From contig CM030367.1 in the NCBI GenBank assembly GCA_017893485.1, positions 147,239,767 to 147,303,766 of the forward strand: DNA of 64,000 bases. Direction: 5' to 3'. The notes under the pieces were generated by a model. That model was not told where the DNA came from and made no database searches. It saw only the letters and a list, made by a program, of their open reading frames with translations. This document shows, piece after piece, positions 1 to 12,064 of the stretch. The stretch is from Hemerocallis citrina. Taxonomy: Eukaryota > Streptophyta > Magnoliopsida > Asparagales > Asphodelaceae. Numbering within the stretch: the stretch's first letter is position 1; each line of letters starts with the position of its first letter. Position numbers and translations under genes: made by a program.

Positions 1-1307
1 AATTTCTCGAATCTTGGAGGAGGGCGGCGCTGGCCACCATTGTCTTTCTGGAGCTTCTTAGCTCCTTCTTCTTCGATTGCCTTTCTCTTGAATCCGGAGG
101 AAGACCCCTCGAAGTTGGGGGGATATTCAGCTTCCTCAGACCGGATATGCTTCTCACTTCTGAGAAGGAGGTCGGAGAAGTTTTGAGGGGGCTTTTTGGC
201 AAGGGATGACCGAAGGCTGGAGTTGAGGATATTTGACTGGAAGGCTACGGCAGCGACCTACTGGTCGAGGGAGGAAATAGACCTTGCTTCCGCGGTAAAC
301 CGCTTCACATAGTCTCTCAGTTTCTTGCCCTTCTTCTGTCGGAGGTAAAGTAGTGAGATGCTGGTCTTCTCGGTGCGACGGCTACTCACAAAGTGGGTGA
401 CAAAGAGGGTTTCAAATTGCTCAAAGGATAAGATGGAGGATGGGGCGAGACAAGAGTACCATTCCCGTGCGGAACCCTTGAGGGTAGCTGGGAAGGTCTT
501 GCATAGTAGAGCATCGGAAGCCTGGTGGATTAACATCAGGGTCTTGAAGCTCTCGATGTGGTCTACGGGGTCTGACTCCCCAGAGTAAGTCTCGAATTAT
601 GGGGGCTTGAAGCCCATTGGAACGGGTGCCTCCATGATTGTTCAGGAGAAGGGAGGTCTGCTCGGACGGAGGGTCCTACCTCTTAGCTCCTCTTCCTTGT
701 CCAATTGGCCGAGGTGCCTCTCCATCTCCTGGAGATGGCGATAGACAGCATCGTCCCTTCGACGGTTGCCGAATGAGCCTCTGGACTCATCTTTGTTCGA
801 AGGGGAGCGAGGGCTACGTCGGCGGTAGCTCGGTGAATGATGAGGACTAGGAATGTGGCGTCGGTTGCTAAGAGCTGGGGGGGGAGTTAGGGACCGATGG
901 TGAGGACTTTGGGCCGGAGGAGGAGTAGGGACCCTCTGGGCATTGTTGATAGCTGGACGGAGGTTGAGTGCCTGCAAGATGGTGGCTTGGAATTGCTGAA
1001 ATTCGGCGCGAGTGATGGGGGCGGTATCATCCCTTAGGGGTTGCCGACCAGCAGGAGAGTGAGGCCTTCTCCTATGGTGCTTAGGGGACTCTCTCCGTCT
1101 TCTGTGAAGAGGGGACCTCCTGTAGTCTCGGCGACGAGGAGATCGTTCATTCGGACATTCCTGGTGGGAGGCTCCCTCACGGGCCTGCCTTTCATCCAAA
1201 CGGCGGCGAAGATCCTCTTCTTTCTGCCGATTGAGGATGGTGTTGCAAAGATCTTCAGAGGCTCGGGGATTGTGAGATGCCATGGAATCGGTAGAGGGAT
1301 TGTGCAT
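1..1307 (-). pseudogene. gag of gypsy element A (broken)
   Basis: The capsid-type structural polyprotein of the retrotransposon would assemble virus-like particles in the cytoplasm. The first open part (1307 down to 642) is an Arg/Pro/Ser-rich N-terminus with many RRR and SPHH patches. The second part (about 600 down to 1) holds the conserved Retrotrans_gag core, visible as HIESFKTLMLIHQ, FPATLKGSAREWY, FEQFETLFVTHF and LRDYVKRFTAEA. At least three in-frame stops separate the pieces: after PPFS near 642, within the next 50 bases, and after SISSLDQ at 258. The ATG at 1307 is the first in frame. The gene continues beyond base 1, so the zinc knuckle and pol cannot be seen. Confidence 0.8.
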
Positions 1308-1610
1308 GGAGACGTGGTCACGCTGAAGGGGTTGTTTCTGAGGATTGGGACGGGAGTGCCCGCACCAGCATTCTGAGGCCCGGTTTGACCCCGAGGGGGC
1401 TGAAGGTTCTGAGGAGGCAGTTGGTCCTGCTGCGGGGCTTGGTCGGGCTGAGGAGGGAGCCCCTGCGGCTGGACTGTTTGGAGGGGGAGCTCTTATTGTG
1501 GTTGAGGAGGAGTAGGTCCACGGTTGGACCCTCTGGATCTTAGTCTCTTTGGAGGCATGGCTGGAAAAGATCGGACCGATGGGAAGAGAAAGGATTGTTA
1601 TTCGTGGTTT
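1308..1610 (-). other. 5' leader of gypsy element A
   Basis: This stretch lies between the PBS and the gag start. It is open in several frames and Pro/Gln-rich when translated, but nothing recognisable is encoded. Confidence 0.5.
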
Positions 1611-1626
1611 CCCACAGACGGCGCCA
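1611..1626 (-). other. primer binding site of gypsy element A
   Basis: The minus strand reads TGGCGCCGTCTGTGGG immediately 3' of the LTR end, with a three-base gap. This is a tRNA-complementary PBS typical of plant Tat-type gypsy elements; the same sequence recurs at 56172. Confidence 0.85.
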
Positions 1627-1629
1627 ATC

Positions 1630-2240
1630 TGTTACTGCTAAATCTAGTATGGGGGCAAACAGATAGTATTTGTGGATTCTTGGAAAAACCGAATAATCAA
1701 ACCTGAAACCTTTCCACCGGAGTTTGACCATTGACTCCCGCCATTCACCTGCAAAAAGTACGAGACACCGGGGTTTATCCCGGCGACGCACCCTCCGACG
1801 CTCAAGTTAGTAATCAGAAAAGACTATGAATAAGCGTTAATTGGCAAAAGATTGATTACCTCCTAATGGTGGGGAAAGGGGGGGTATTTATAGCCGCCTT
1901 AGGGATCTGATTTAGGAATGTAATCCCTAATTCCCAGTGAAAGGATAGATATGAATTAGGTCCGTTGATTAGGATTAATCAGAAACCCTAATTCTATCCT
2001 GTTGGACTGGGTTCGTTTCGGGTTTGAACCCGTACCCGGTTGAGGTGGATCCGTTTGCGGGTTATTGGGCTTTTGGAAAGAGACCCAATACCCATTTCGG
2101 ACCCGTTTGTAGGTGAAATTACTATTTTACCCCTAAGCTTTAAGATTCGTGCCCGATTTGGCCCTATTTTTAGCCATATCAAGATCTGAAGGACAGAACG
2201 GGTGAGGGGGATAGATGAGGATTGAAGGTGGCATCAAACA
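1630..2240 (-). repeat. 5' LTR of gypsy element A
   Basis: On the minus strand it runs from TGTTTGATGCC (2240) to GATTTAGCAGTAACA (1630), with TG...CA ends. The inner end is fixed by the PBS; the outer end is a best guess. A TATA box sits about 350 bases in, which gives sensible U3, R and U5 parts. The partner LTR is outside the window. Confidence 0.65.
1885..1892 (-). promoter_or_regulatory. TATA box of gypsy A LTR
   Basis: The minus strand reads GGCTATAAATACCCC, a good plant TATA box in the expected part of the LTR. Confidence 0.6.
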
Positions 2241-2283
2241 CTGGCACGCAATCCATAATAGCACGCATCACGGAGCTTCATCA

Positions 2284-2767
2284 TCTTTTTTTTGGACTTT
2301 ACAATGAGAGAGAAAGAGGAGTAGAGGAGGTCAGGAGGGGGTCAGGAGGGGGGGACGTCGGGGGAGGAGGAGGGAGATGATGGGCAGAGGGGGCGACGGA
2401 GGCGAGGCGGAGGAGTAAGGGGGGCTGCACGGGGAGGAGTAGAGTTCGGGAGTGGGGGGATGCCGACAGAGGAGGGGGACGATGAGCAGAGGAGGTGGCG
2501 GCGGTAAGGTGGAGGAGTGGGAGGTTTTGGTGGCAGCGGAGAGGAGTTCGGGAGATAGGGGCGCGGGGAGGAGACCTTCAGGATCGGGAGGAAAGGGGGT
2601 TTTGGTGGCAGCGAAGGGGGGGGTCATCAGGATCAGGAGTAGAGGAGGTCGATGGCGGCAGCGGAAGGGGGTGTTGGTGGCGGCAGGAGGAAGAGGATGA
2701 GGTTAGGGTTGGGTGAATAGATTAGGGTTTCGGAGGAAGAAGGAGGGGGAACAGGTTTTTATTTTTA

Positions 2768-2798
<31 letters not shown>

Positions 2799-2830
2799 TT
2801 TTATTTTTTAATTTTATTTTTTATTTCTTT
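2284..2830. repeat. purine-rich and (TTTTA)n low-complexity tract
   Basis: 2284-2700 is almost entirely G and A on the plus strand (GGAGGAGG-type). 2755-2830 is a TTTTA-type microsatellite. Open frames across it, such as Gly/Arg-rich 2452-2716, reflect base composition and are not genes. Confidence 0.8.
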
Positions 2831-2872
2831 GAGGAGAGAGGAAACCCTAATTTTTTGTAGGCTCTGATACCA

Positions 2873-3009
2873 TGATAAGTATAGAGACTGAAAGAAGTAC
2901 TTTATTGGATGATTATAACTAAATACATTGCATCCTATATATATAAGAGTATAAGGATTAATTCTAAGTTTATTTCAGATATGGGACTAAAATTAAGGCT
3001 ACTTTAACA
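2873..3009 (-). repeat. short copia LTR (137 bp)
   Basis: Plus strand TGATAAGTATAG...ACTTTAACA gives TG...CA ends with a 6-base inverted match (TGATAA/TTAACA region). The inner end abuts a perfect Met PBS. It contains a TATATATA stretch near its middle. Confidence 0.6.
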
Positions 3010-3013
3010 TATA

Positions 3014-3595
<582 letters not shown>

Positions 3596-3748
3596 TCTAT
3601 ATAATAAAACACAAAGAAAGCTATCAAGTGGTTCTCCTTCAATCTCTCCCAAAATCAAAGGCCCAGATCTAATCTTACAAAACATATTTGTCCCCCCAAA
3701 ACTCAAATTCAAATCCCCCACTCAAAACAACTCCTTTATTTATTTAAT

Positions 3749-3783
<35 letters not shown>

Positions 3784-5370
3784 AATTCAAAAAATTAAGA
3801 AAATAAAATTTTTAAAAATTTTTAGAAATTTTAAAAAAATTTAAATACAAAAAATTTAAAAATAATTCAAAAAATCAAAAAGTTTTAAAAAAGTTTTAAA
3901 ATTTTTTTAAAATTTTTTTTAAAAAAAGTTTTGAAAAATTAATTTTTTATTTTTTAATTATTTTTGAAATTTTAGAAATTTTAAAAAATTATGAAAGTTT
4001 TAAAAAAAATAAAAAAAAAATTTTAAAAATTTTAAAAAATTAAAAATTTTGAAAATTTGAAAATCTCAAAGCAAATCCAAATCCAAATCCAATGTCGAAC
4101 CCCAATCAAGAGGTCTTCGCTGATATCTAATCCGCTGCTGATTCCGTATCGGTGACTCCCCTCCCCCAAATCGAGCGTGAATATCAAGCGACTTCGTATC
4201 GGTGATTCCCCTCCACCGAATCGAGAGCCTCTATATACGAAGCGACGACTCTAATTTCATCTCATTAACCAAATTCTCATTCTAATTTTTAATTTTTTAT
4301 GTGAAGGGGGTTACTCAGTTTTTTGCTGACTCGAATCATGTGTGTGCATGAGATTTAAGTTCACAGAGGTATGATTGTTTTGTTTTTGGGTTTAAAAAAT
4401 TTTAGTTTAGTGATTTATTTGATGAGTTTTTTATTAGTTTTGATTTGAGGTGTACGCAAGTGAGAGATGGATTATTTGGTGGCCTAAATTTGGGTTTCCA
4501 AACCATAGCAGGACACGTAAGTTGACTAACAACCTAAAATAACTTTGCAAATATGCAACATTAATTTTGATTTACTACAAGAGAAAATACTATCGTGAAG
4601 TGTTCCCTTCACTGGTTATTAGAAATCATGGATAACATAACATATAAGAACTTTCAGTGTATGTTTGGATACTTAGGATTGGGATGACTGAAGTTTACCA
4701 GTGAAGGGTGCAAACTCTCCACTCAAGAAAGATAGGTAAAGTAAATTTGTTATTTTTCCATTTTGGTTTTTCTTATAAATGTGCAATGGGGAGACAAAGT
4801 GGAGATAAAATACTTGATTAGCTTGGATTAAAGTTTTTAGTACTTCATGTATTTCATTTGGGTTGAAATAAGAAGTATTACTTCTCTTGTGAGGTAGGAT
4901 TATCCTACCTTTTGCCAGTCAATTTTTTTTTATTTTAAAAGAGGTATTTCAATTGCAAACTGAGTCTAAGATAAATAAATGTTTAGATTATTGGTAATGT
5001 AGATACTTTCACACATGCACTTGCGTTACCATTGTATTTAGACATGCTCATAATGGTTATGGAATTGTAGTCAGCTCTATAAAACCTATATGATAATGTC
5101 CTTGCATAACTATTACAAGCATCTAAAAGTGATGCTGAAGTGAAATAAAACTCTATGGAGTGTTTCGAACAAACTATATGCATTTCAGGTAAGTTCAAGT
5201 TAACGATCAAGAAGGCGATGGTTGAGCTTAAAGGTAGATATGCTGCTTTCTCATATAATAAGTTTGCTACTTTAATTAATTTGCTGCACCTCCAAAACTA
5301 TTTTATATAATCAAATCAGGTGCACCGTTCCGAAGACGTGCCGTAGGCACGTGTCAACGGAAAAACCTAG
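3596..5370 (+). mobile_element. non-autonomous Helitron 2, directly abutting Helitron 1
   Basis: It starts with the same TCTATATAATAAAACAC at 3596, with no spacer after Helitron 1's CTAG. It ends with hairpin ACGTGCC gta GGCACGT (5336-5352) and CTAG at 5367-5370, followed by T. Its first 190 bases match Helitron 1. 3790-4080 is almost pure A and T. The rest (4081-5330) has no recognisable gene. One exon-like piece at about 5189-5234, between TTTCAG and GTAGAT, could be captured sequence but is too short to name. Confidence 0.7.
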
Positions 5371-6010
5371 TATAATCACAAATTGAATGGTTTTTTTTAG
5401 CCATAGAACAAATGTGATCACTTAATGCATGGTAAAACACGTTTAACAACATGTTCAACTTGCATGATATTTCATCCACTTATGCTTTAGACCATGTAGA
5501 ACACTTTGGACACATTGTGGATCATGCATTTAAGAAGGAAGTAGATAGGATTTTAAGCATGCCATAGGAGGATTTTTCAGCTTGTGTCAGCTTGTCTCCT
5601 GTTTTCTCATATACATAATATGGGGTGTTCTACGCCATTCCTCCTATGGTACGCTAAAATTTTAACCTCAACCCAAATTTACGATCCACATTGCTCAAAT
5701 TGGTCTTCATACCATAAAACATAGAGTGATGTAAAATCATTAAATTCGAACATGTTTTGCTCATTCATCAAGAAGTTGCAAAATGAATGGTTTTCTGGCA
5801 ATAGCACAATTGTGAACTTTGATGTATGGGCAAAATATGTTAAACTTTGATGATATTTCAACCTCTTATGTTTTATGTTTTATGTTTTATGACATGTTGA
5901 ACACTTTGAATGGTGTCCATTATGAATTTTGGAGGAGGGGATCACAATTCTAGGGTGTCGTAGAACAAAAATTTTCTTTGATGCCATAGGATGCCCCAAT
6001 CTCACTATAG
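5371..6010. repeat. MITE-like AT-rich repeat, truncated copy plus copy A
   Basis: A truncated copy occupies 5371-5573 and copy A runs from CCTCCTATGGTACGC (5640) to GCCATAGGATG (about 5994). Inner parts match each other and the repeat at 11898-12064/55009-55171, for example GAACATGTTTTGC and GATATTTCA. Ends are inverted (CCTCCTATGGC / GCCATAGGAGG). The class is not certain: these could be MITEs or a diverged tandem duplication. No gene is present. Confidence 0.5.
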
Positions 6011-7356
6011 AGGCACTACATGAAATTTTCCATATACCAACAGACACCTATAGTGACGGATCACTAAAACCGTGGGTATAGGCATCATATACCTATAGAC
6101 GTGTAGTAAACTGTGGGTATAAGTATCCTATATCTTTAGGAGTTTTTAACCCCTAAGTATAACCTTTTAATCCATAACTATTTTTTAATTTCTCCTCCTC
6201 TCACCAAACTCTATCTCCAAATCCCCCTCTCACCAAACTCTATCTCCAAATCCCCCTCTCACCAAACCCTATCTCCAAATCCCCCCCTTCCCGCCGTCGT
6301 GCCCCCTCCCCGCCGACGTGCCACCCCCAGCCACATCTCAAACCCTACGTTGATCTCTCTATTTCTCCTCGATCTCGAATCATCGACCCGTTCTTTGGTG
6401 AGCCACCACCGTGAGCCCCTCTCCAGTCGTCGCCACTCCCATCGAGACCCCCCATTTTTCCCTACTCGCGTCGACACCCAACGCCAGCAGCCCCAATCGA
6501 AACCCCCTCTGCTGCTCCCTAATCCCATTGACGAGCAGCAGCCGCGACGCCTCCTGAGCGTTGCCCCACCTTCCCTCGACGCCCAGGCACCCGCTGCCCC
6601 CAGCCCCAACCTCCCTTTCCTGTTCCTCATCGGCAACAGCCAAACCCAATCCGCCCCACCTGCCCTCGATGCCCATGGTACTGAGTAGGGAAATACTAAA
6701 TTTGATTCTGTGAAGCAGTAGCATATAATGATTTTGATAATTTAGTAGCCAGTCATGTAACCTGCTACTGGCATTTGTTTCTGTTTTTACATGTTTAGTC
6801 CTTGTAGGTTATATAAGCTTCAATGCTAGTAGGCCTTAAAATTCCTGTTTATGAGCTAATCTAATCTTACTAGAAAGAAGAGTGGAAAATATCTCATTTA
6901 TCTTGCTTGCATGATAAACAATGTATATGCTAGAAGGGACACGCATTCAAGGATCGTGTAATGTACAAACTACATGAATACACTTGTACAAGACAAACCT
7001 ATTCTGTTATCTTCAAAGAAAAGAAAAAAGATATTGGATCTATATTTTTTGCTGACCATTAACAAAAGGTAGAATGTTTTAGAAGAGAATTATTTATATT
7101 TAGTACTTCCATGTAGACACATGGCATACTATGTTTTACTGAAATAGAGAGTTTGCTGTATGGTACATTGTGTTTGGCTCACTGAATCAAATTCTATAAG
7201 TTGTACGATATAGATTTTGAAGTGAATTTGTAGTATTTCAACATGTATTTTTTCCTATTTTTCTCTTTTTTCCAAATTTCTGCTGATACCTGCTTTACCT
7301 TAAATTAAACATTGGCGAAAAGGCTAATCAGATAGTATAAAACATTTATGCTACAG

Positions 7357-7806
7357 AGATTGGCTTCTGATTTCCTTTTAAGTTACATCAATCTTTATGT
7401 TGGAAGAGTAGGCTCTAGTACTGATTTGATTGTTCAGAGAGTTGAATATGTTCGTGATTTAGAGAAAACAAGCCATCTAATGGATCTTCTTCATGCCCAA
7501 AGAGATAATGGAGCTCATGGGAAGGTATTGTTTCTTTGTAGGTCTCTGTTTTTCTAATAAATTCAACTGTTACACCTGCGATCAGAATATAATGTTACTA
7601 TGTTATGTTGTTTTTGAAGGGGCTAGACTCTTTTGTTAAATACTGTACTACATACATCTCATTTTTTTTTAGTGATGGTCTCGCTTTGTTATGTGCAGCA
7701 AGCTCTGACCTTGGTCTTTGTGGGAACAAAAAGAGAAGCTGATGAACATTGGCTGTGTAGGAATGAATTTCCTGTAACTTCCATTCATGGTGATCGAACT
7801 CAGCAG
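7357..7806 (+). pseudogene. captured DEAD-box RNA helicase fragment (DDX3/RH37-like), two exons
   Basis: Exon 1 (7357-7524) encodes [30 protein letters not shown] and [13 protein letters not shown]. Exon 2 (7699-7806) encodes QALTLVFVGTKREAD, then SIHGDRTQQ. These are consecutive segments at the join of the two RecA-like domains of plant DDX3/Ded1-type helicases, including the SIHGDRTQ motif of domain 2. The intron between has GT and AG ends and the phase is kept. The family normally has about 600 residues; only about 90 are here, with no motif I, DEAD box or motif VI. It is a transposon-captured fragment and cannot encode a helicase. Confidence 0.85.
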
Positions 7807-9790
7807 GTATTTATAACATCAATCATCAATTTCTGCATTGGTTTTATCATGGAAATTAGTAGATATTAAATACACCTCTTTGTGCATTTACACAGATGAT
7901 CATAAATAAGCTTTGTTTTTTTAGAGGGGCCTTACACTGCTATATTTAGTCAGTTTTAACCTGAGTACTTGAGGAGTGTTTTGTGTGTCTGCTGGTCATC
8001 GTAGTCTGCAGGTGTAGAATTTACACTCGAGAGACATGCTGCATCTTTATGACATTTGTTTTTTCTAAATGGTGTTTGGATTTTTTCAGTCAAATTATGT
8101 GTGTAGAAACTAGTTTTCATACTCCAGAGCTTGAACTAAGAATACCATGTTCATTTCACGGCAATTACATTTCACGACATATGATTTTCTTCTTCCATTA
8201 GTTCGTAGTATTTTATATAGGAATCATGAAATTGTTCTCGCACTCCACTTTCGATGAAATAATGATTTTATGTGAAGTACTCTGTTAAGATAGCTGGTTT
8301 TGTTTAAAGGTCATGGGATATGGTCACTTACGCAGTTACACCACTTCAGTCACTAAACAAAACCACTAGTTTTATCTCTTTCTTCTCGTAAGAATTTTTC
8401 TCCATGTTAACATGAAACAGAACAGGCTGCAAGGGCCCTTCAACTGTCTAACCTGGTCTATGAAGATGTATGTTTGGACCCTCGTCAAGCATTCTTTATG
8501 AACAGATTTGTGGTCCTAATTATCATCTGCAACTGTAAATGCGCCCATGGTTCATGCCCAGGTAAATCACTTTCACTAATTTTACTTTCTCAATTAGCAT
8601 CCTTCATTAAGTATTCTTCCTTACTAGAAAAGGGAAATATTTTTAACCGATCTAGTTCCGTTTTCTTACTGAAATTAAGATGAGTGAGCTTAAATGTAAT
8701 TTTTCACAAACTGCTTCAAAATATTCTCCTTGTTTTCTCATATTAATTTACTTGTGTATCATATGTATATGTGTGCGTGCATTGTTCTATATTAAGATGA
8801 AAGAGATTTTTAAGAACATGGCAATGTAAAGATGGGATGGGGCCTATATGGTTTCATTGTTGCCATCTTCTTTTAGGATCTTGTTATAATAGAAACTAAA
8901 AGAATATAGGGCACCAAACAACTGAAGCGAAGATTGAACTCTTTTCCTTCTGGTCTTTCCTAGATTACGGAAGCAGGTTTGCGATAAAGTGAAATTAGCT
9001 GCCGCAATGGGTAAAAGTGTTGGTTGTATGATGTCGTTGCTTATTGAGTTGTTAACTTGTTATATACTTAATTTGTTGTTGTTTGATAGTGTCCTATTGC
9101 CATTCTACATGTATTCAGTGCTATCTTCATTTTATTTAAAAAACTGTTTGCTTACTTTTGTTAAATAACTGAACTTTTTTGTATTATTTTGATGATGCAT
9201 ATTATGATGTTAGATTCATGCCATTTTCCTGATAGAGGCTTTTGCAAAGTTTGATTTTCCATGACTGGGGCTTGTGAGGTTGAGTTCTCAACGGCTCAAT
9301 GCTGCTGCTTTCTTTGGTAGCTTTCATCTGTACACTTTCTGATGTAAAATACTCGTTCTTTTAAACGGTAATCAATTAGTCTGTCAGAATGTCATTTAGG
9401 TTGATTATTCAAGAACAATTTAGTTCAAACTTTTCAAATTTGACACCTATAACTTGCTAAATGAAGATTAAAATTTGAAAACCTTTATGAATCCTGCTTG
9501 CTTAGGCATTCTTGGGAGCTATATAATTAAGGATATTTACTTGCTCATGGCTTCATGCTCATTGGTTTAGGAAATTTCTTTTCTTCTAATTCTGTAATTT
9601 GTTAACCAGAGAATGATTTGGCCCATCAAGCTTGAGTCCTGTAAGCGGATTTGGAGAAATCTATTTGTGGAAACACTTCGTTGTTTTCTAAAATAGGTAA
9701 TTATATAAATTTGTTTTGGTGACAACTTGATAGGTTTTTTCTTAATGTTTTATTCAATATTTGGGGTAACAAAGTTCTGTTGAATTTGAT
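7807..9790. other. interior of CACTA 1 without recognisable gene
   Basis: AT-rich, intron-like sequence. An open piece at 8425-8560 translates as QAARALQLSNLVYEDV and may be another captured exon, but I do not recognise it. Confidence 0.5.
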
Positions 9791-9805
9791 GTCACAGCCA
9801 TTCTT

Positions 9806-10795
9806 AGACTCAGATCACTTCCATTCTTGCACTAGCTCTCGGTACAATGGCATGTACCACATCAGATTTGTTGAAGGAAGTAGCATCCCTTTTAGCTTCT
9901 GAGTTCACTTCCACTCTTGCACTAGTTCTTGGTACAAGGGCAGGTACAACATCAGATTTGTTGACGGCGTAATTCTTTGATGAACTTCTCTTGAGGGTTG
10001 TATTGCTAGACGGTGCTGCTGAATTTACTGCAGTCATTTTTGAGCCAGTGTTTAATCCAGTTCTTTGAGGAGTACTTGGCGCACTACCACTTGCTTCAGA
10101 TCCAGCAAATGAATTGAAAAGGTAAAGTTAGCAGTTTAAAAAACAAAATGCAAAGTAAGTTGCAAGTTGAACGGATTAGATAGAGATGGATAACCTACAT
10201 GCTGTAGTTTTTGAGTCCTTAATTGCTGCTTATGAATTTTGGCAAACTGATGGAACTGATAACCTTCCAATACCAGCCTTTATATTGTTGTCAGCTTGCA
10301 TGGAAAAATTACTACTTGATATAGATTTTGATTCTGATTGGCTATTTGATCTTCCAAAACTTGCAACTGTGCAGGGCTCAATACGCTGTAGTGTTGTACA
10401 GGAAGTCACATATCATATATAAGAAATGACCCTTCTAACTAATAATTTATTATATATGACAATTAATTTACTGAGATTAGTAAAAGAAATTTGGAGTATA
10501 CCGAGATGTCCACAACCCATACTCCAACACAACTTTGATTATAAGAGCACCCTAGAACTTTTCCTTCATGGATGTTTAGATCTGACAATCTAGACCATCC
10601 CACATCCACTGTATCATGGCACCTTACTGGCTCCCAAGAGAAAACTTGAAATATGCAACAAGGTACATGCATGAATGAAAGATACTCGTGATGGCAATCA
10701 AACAAATATTGGACATGTTGAGGTCAGGAAATGGAGCTTACCTTCAGACTTTCATGCAATCCACAAAGAAAAGTTCTACCATCTAGGTTTCCCTT
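9806..10795 (-). pseudogene. captured katanin p80 (KTN80) fragment, four exons, antisense in CACTA 1
   Basis: Katanin p80 is the WD40 targeting subunit of the microtubule-severing complex. On the minus strand, exon 1 (about 10795-10742) ends DGRTFLCGLHESLK. Exon 2 (10645-10502) encodes VFSWEPVRCHDTVDVGWSRL and GCSYNQSCVGVWVVDIS, the end of the WD40 propeller. Exon 3 (10385-10195) begins RIEPCTVASFG and contains GRLSVPSVCQNS. Exon 4 (about 10105-9806) has STPQRTGLNTGSK, KRSSSKN and VPALVPRTSAR, the linker. The acceptor before exon 2 reads TTTCAA instead of TTTCAG. The C-terminal con80 domain and most of the propeller are missing. It is a pseudogene fragment; the match is from memory of the family. 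Confidence 0.8.
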
Positions 10796-11897
10796 CTCAG
10801 CAAAACCATCTCAGGATGTTATGCTCATTTTCACTTCTACAACAACTTCTACATCTCAGGAGGTTATGCTGAAACGGTTCTCCGACATGCTGCTAAAACC
10901 ATCTTTAATACATTATAATTTAATACATTAGCAGTAAGTTTATTTTTAAGAGTTTCTACTTAATTACTTTCATTAGTTATTTATTTCCTGATATATTACA
11001 TGGTTTTCTTTTTCGTAGATTGATGGTAAAATAGTTTTGAAATTTGCCCTGTGCCGAACAAGTTTTCTTTATTACCCTTCGATGAATGTGCCTAATAACT
11101 ATTCCTTTAAATTTTTGATGATACAGGAACTTGCTGAGATGATTTTCAAGTCAGCATTGTAGATCGGAGTTATTTATTGGCGAGTTGTAGATGTACACTA
11201 TTTACTGGCAATGGAAGCTAATTTTCTGTTGATGGAGCAAACCTTGAAATTAAGTGGATGATATTATTGTAAGACTTTATATGCTTATTATATGTCAGCA
11301 TGGTATTTTTAGGTTGACATTTTAACTATTTTGTAATTTGAATTTGACATGATTGTAATACTTTATTAATTTTTAATATGATTGAAGTTTAATTTTATTT
11401 AATTTTGTTTCATAAACACATGTATTTATTTCATTGTGTATTTGGTTTATAATTGAATTAATATTATAAAAGAAAATATTAAATTATCATAAGCGTAATT
11501 AATAAGAAGAAATTGTGTATAGAGCGATGAGTATATATTCAGATAATTGGTTGCGAAAATCATCGCTAAAACCTATAGCAATGGATCTTCAACCGTGGGT
11601 ATAGGAAAGCAAAATGTGTCTTTAAACCTATACCAACGGATACGAAACCGTGGGTATAACACCGAGGTTTTGTCCAACGGGTGAAAAAACCGTCGCTATA
11701 GGCTATAGTGACGGCATTTTGCCGTGGGTATAGCTAATTAAAAACGACGGAAAAATATGTCCGTTGGTAAAGGTTTTACGGGCTATACCTACGGTTTTTC
11801 GCCTTTTACCCAAGGATTTTTGCTGTCACTATATGTCAAATTCCTTGTAGTGAGGATATAGGAGATTGGGAGGTCCTATGGCATATGAGAAAATTTT

Positions 11898-12064
11898 CTT
11901 CCTATGGCGCGCTAAATATTCAATTTCTGCAACGACAATTTGTGATCTACATCGTTGAAGTTGATCTACACTCCATCAAATATATAGTGAAGTAAAATCA
12001 CTGAATTTGAACATGTTTTGCCCATCACCGTGAGGTTGAAAAATGATTAGTTTTTCAACAATAG
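11898..12064. repeat. MITE-like repeat copy B, left half
   Basis: It starts at CCTATGGCGCGCTAAAT and matches copy A (5640 onward), for example GAATTTGAACATGTTTTGCCC. It is split at CAACAATAG by the copia element; the right half follows at 55009. Confidence 0.55.

Larger units (their letters stand above)
1..2240 (-). mobile_element. Ty3/gypsy LTR retrotransposon A (Tat-like), 5' part, cut by window edge
   Basis: Read on the minus strand, the order is LTR (2240-1630), primer binding site, leader, then gag running off the left edge. The PBS reads TGGCGCCGTCTGTGGG, the same as in the Tat element at 55682-64000, and the gag proteins share a ITRAEFQ/VTRVEFQ segment and the Retrotrans_gag core. The two are the same lineage but not close copies. 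Pol lies outside the window, so the Tat placement rests on PBS and gag only. The LTR's outer end at 2240 is inferred from a CA dinucleotide and cannot be checked by TSD. Confidence 0.75.
2241..3009 (-). mobile_element. Ty1/copia element fragment with a 137-bp LTR
   Basis: Read on the minus strand: a 137-bp LTR (3009-2873), the initiator-Met PBS TGGTATCAGAGC (2872-2861), then a low-complexity leader up to the edge of gypsy LTR A. No coding domain survives; the translated leader is only Pro/Ser-rich. Gypsy element A probably inserted into it, since the leader stops exactly where that LTR begins. Confidence 0.6.
6014..11852 (+). mobile_element. CACTA transposon 1, gene-fragment-carrying, non-autonomous
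   Basis: The left end is CACTACATGAAATTT (6014) and the right end AAATTCCTTGTAGTG (11852), the inverted CACTA-type terminus, with a 3-bp TSD AGG at 6011-6013 and 11853-11855. Subterminal repeats built on CGTGGGTATAGG and TAGTGACGG fill both ends (6040-6170, 11560-11820). No transposase is encoded. Its ends match those of the element at 16827-22595: about 350 bases on the left, including a C-rich leader-like tract at 6200-6360, and nearly 600 on the right. The middle is unrelated and holds captured plant gene pieces on both strands. Confidence 0.9.

Noticed and set aside
2331..2716. Several Gly/Arg- or Pro-rich open frames
   Set aside because: They follow from the GGA-rich low-complexity sequence; all frames look alike and no domain is present.
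6299..6688. Pro/Arg-rich 129-codon frame at the CACTA 1 left end
   Set aside because: It lies partly in the C-rich tract shared with CACTA 2 and has no domain; more likely leader-like noncoding sequence.
10186..10422. Plus-strand open frame (78 codons) in CACTA 1
   Set aside because: It is the reverse strand of katanin p80 exon 3 (10385-10195).
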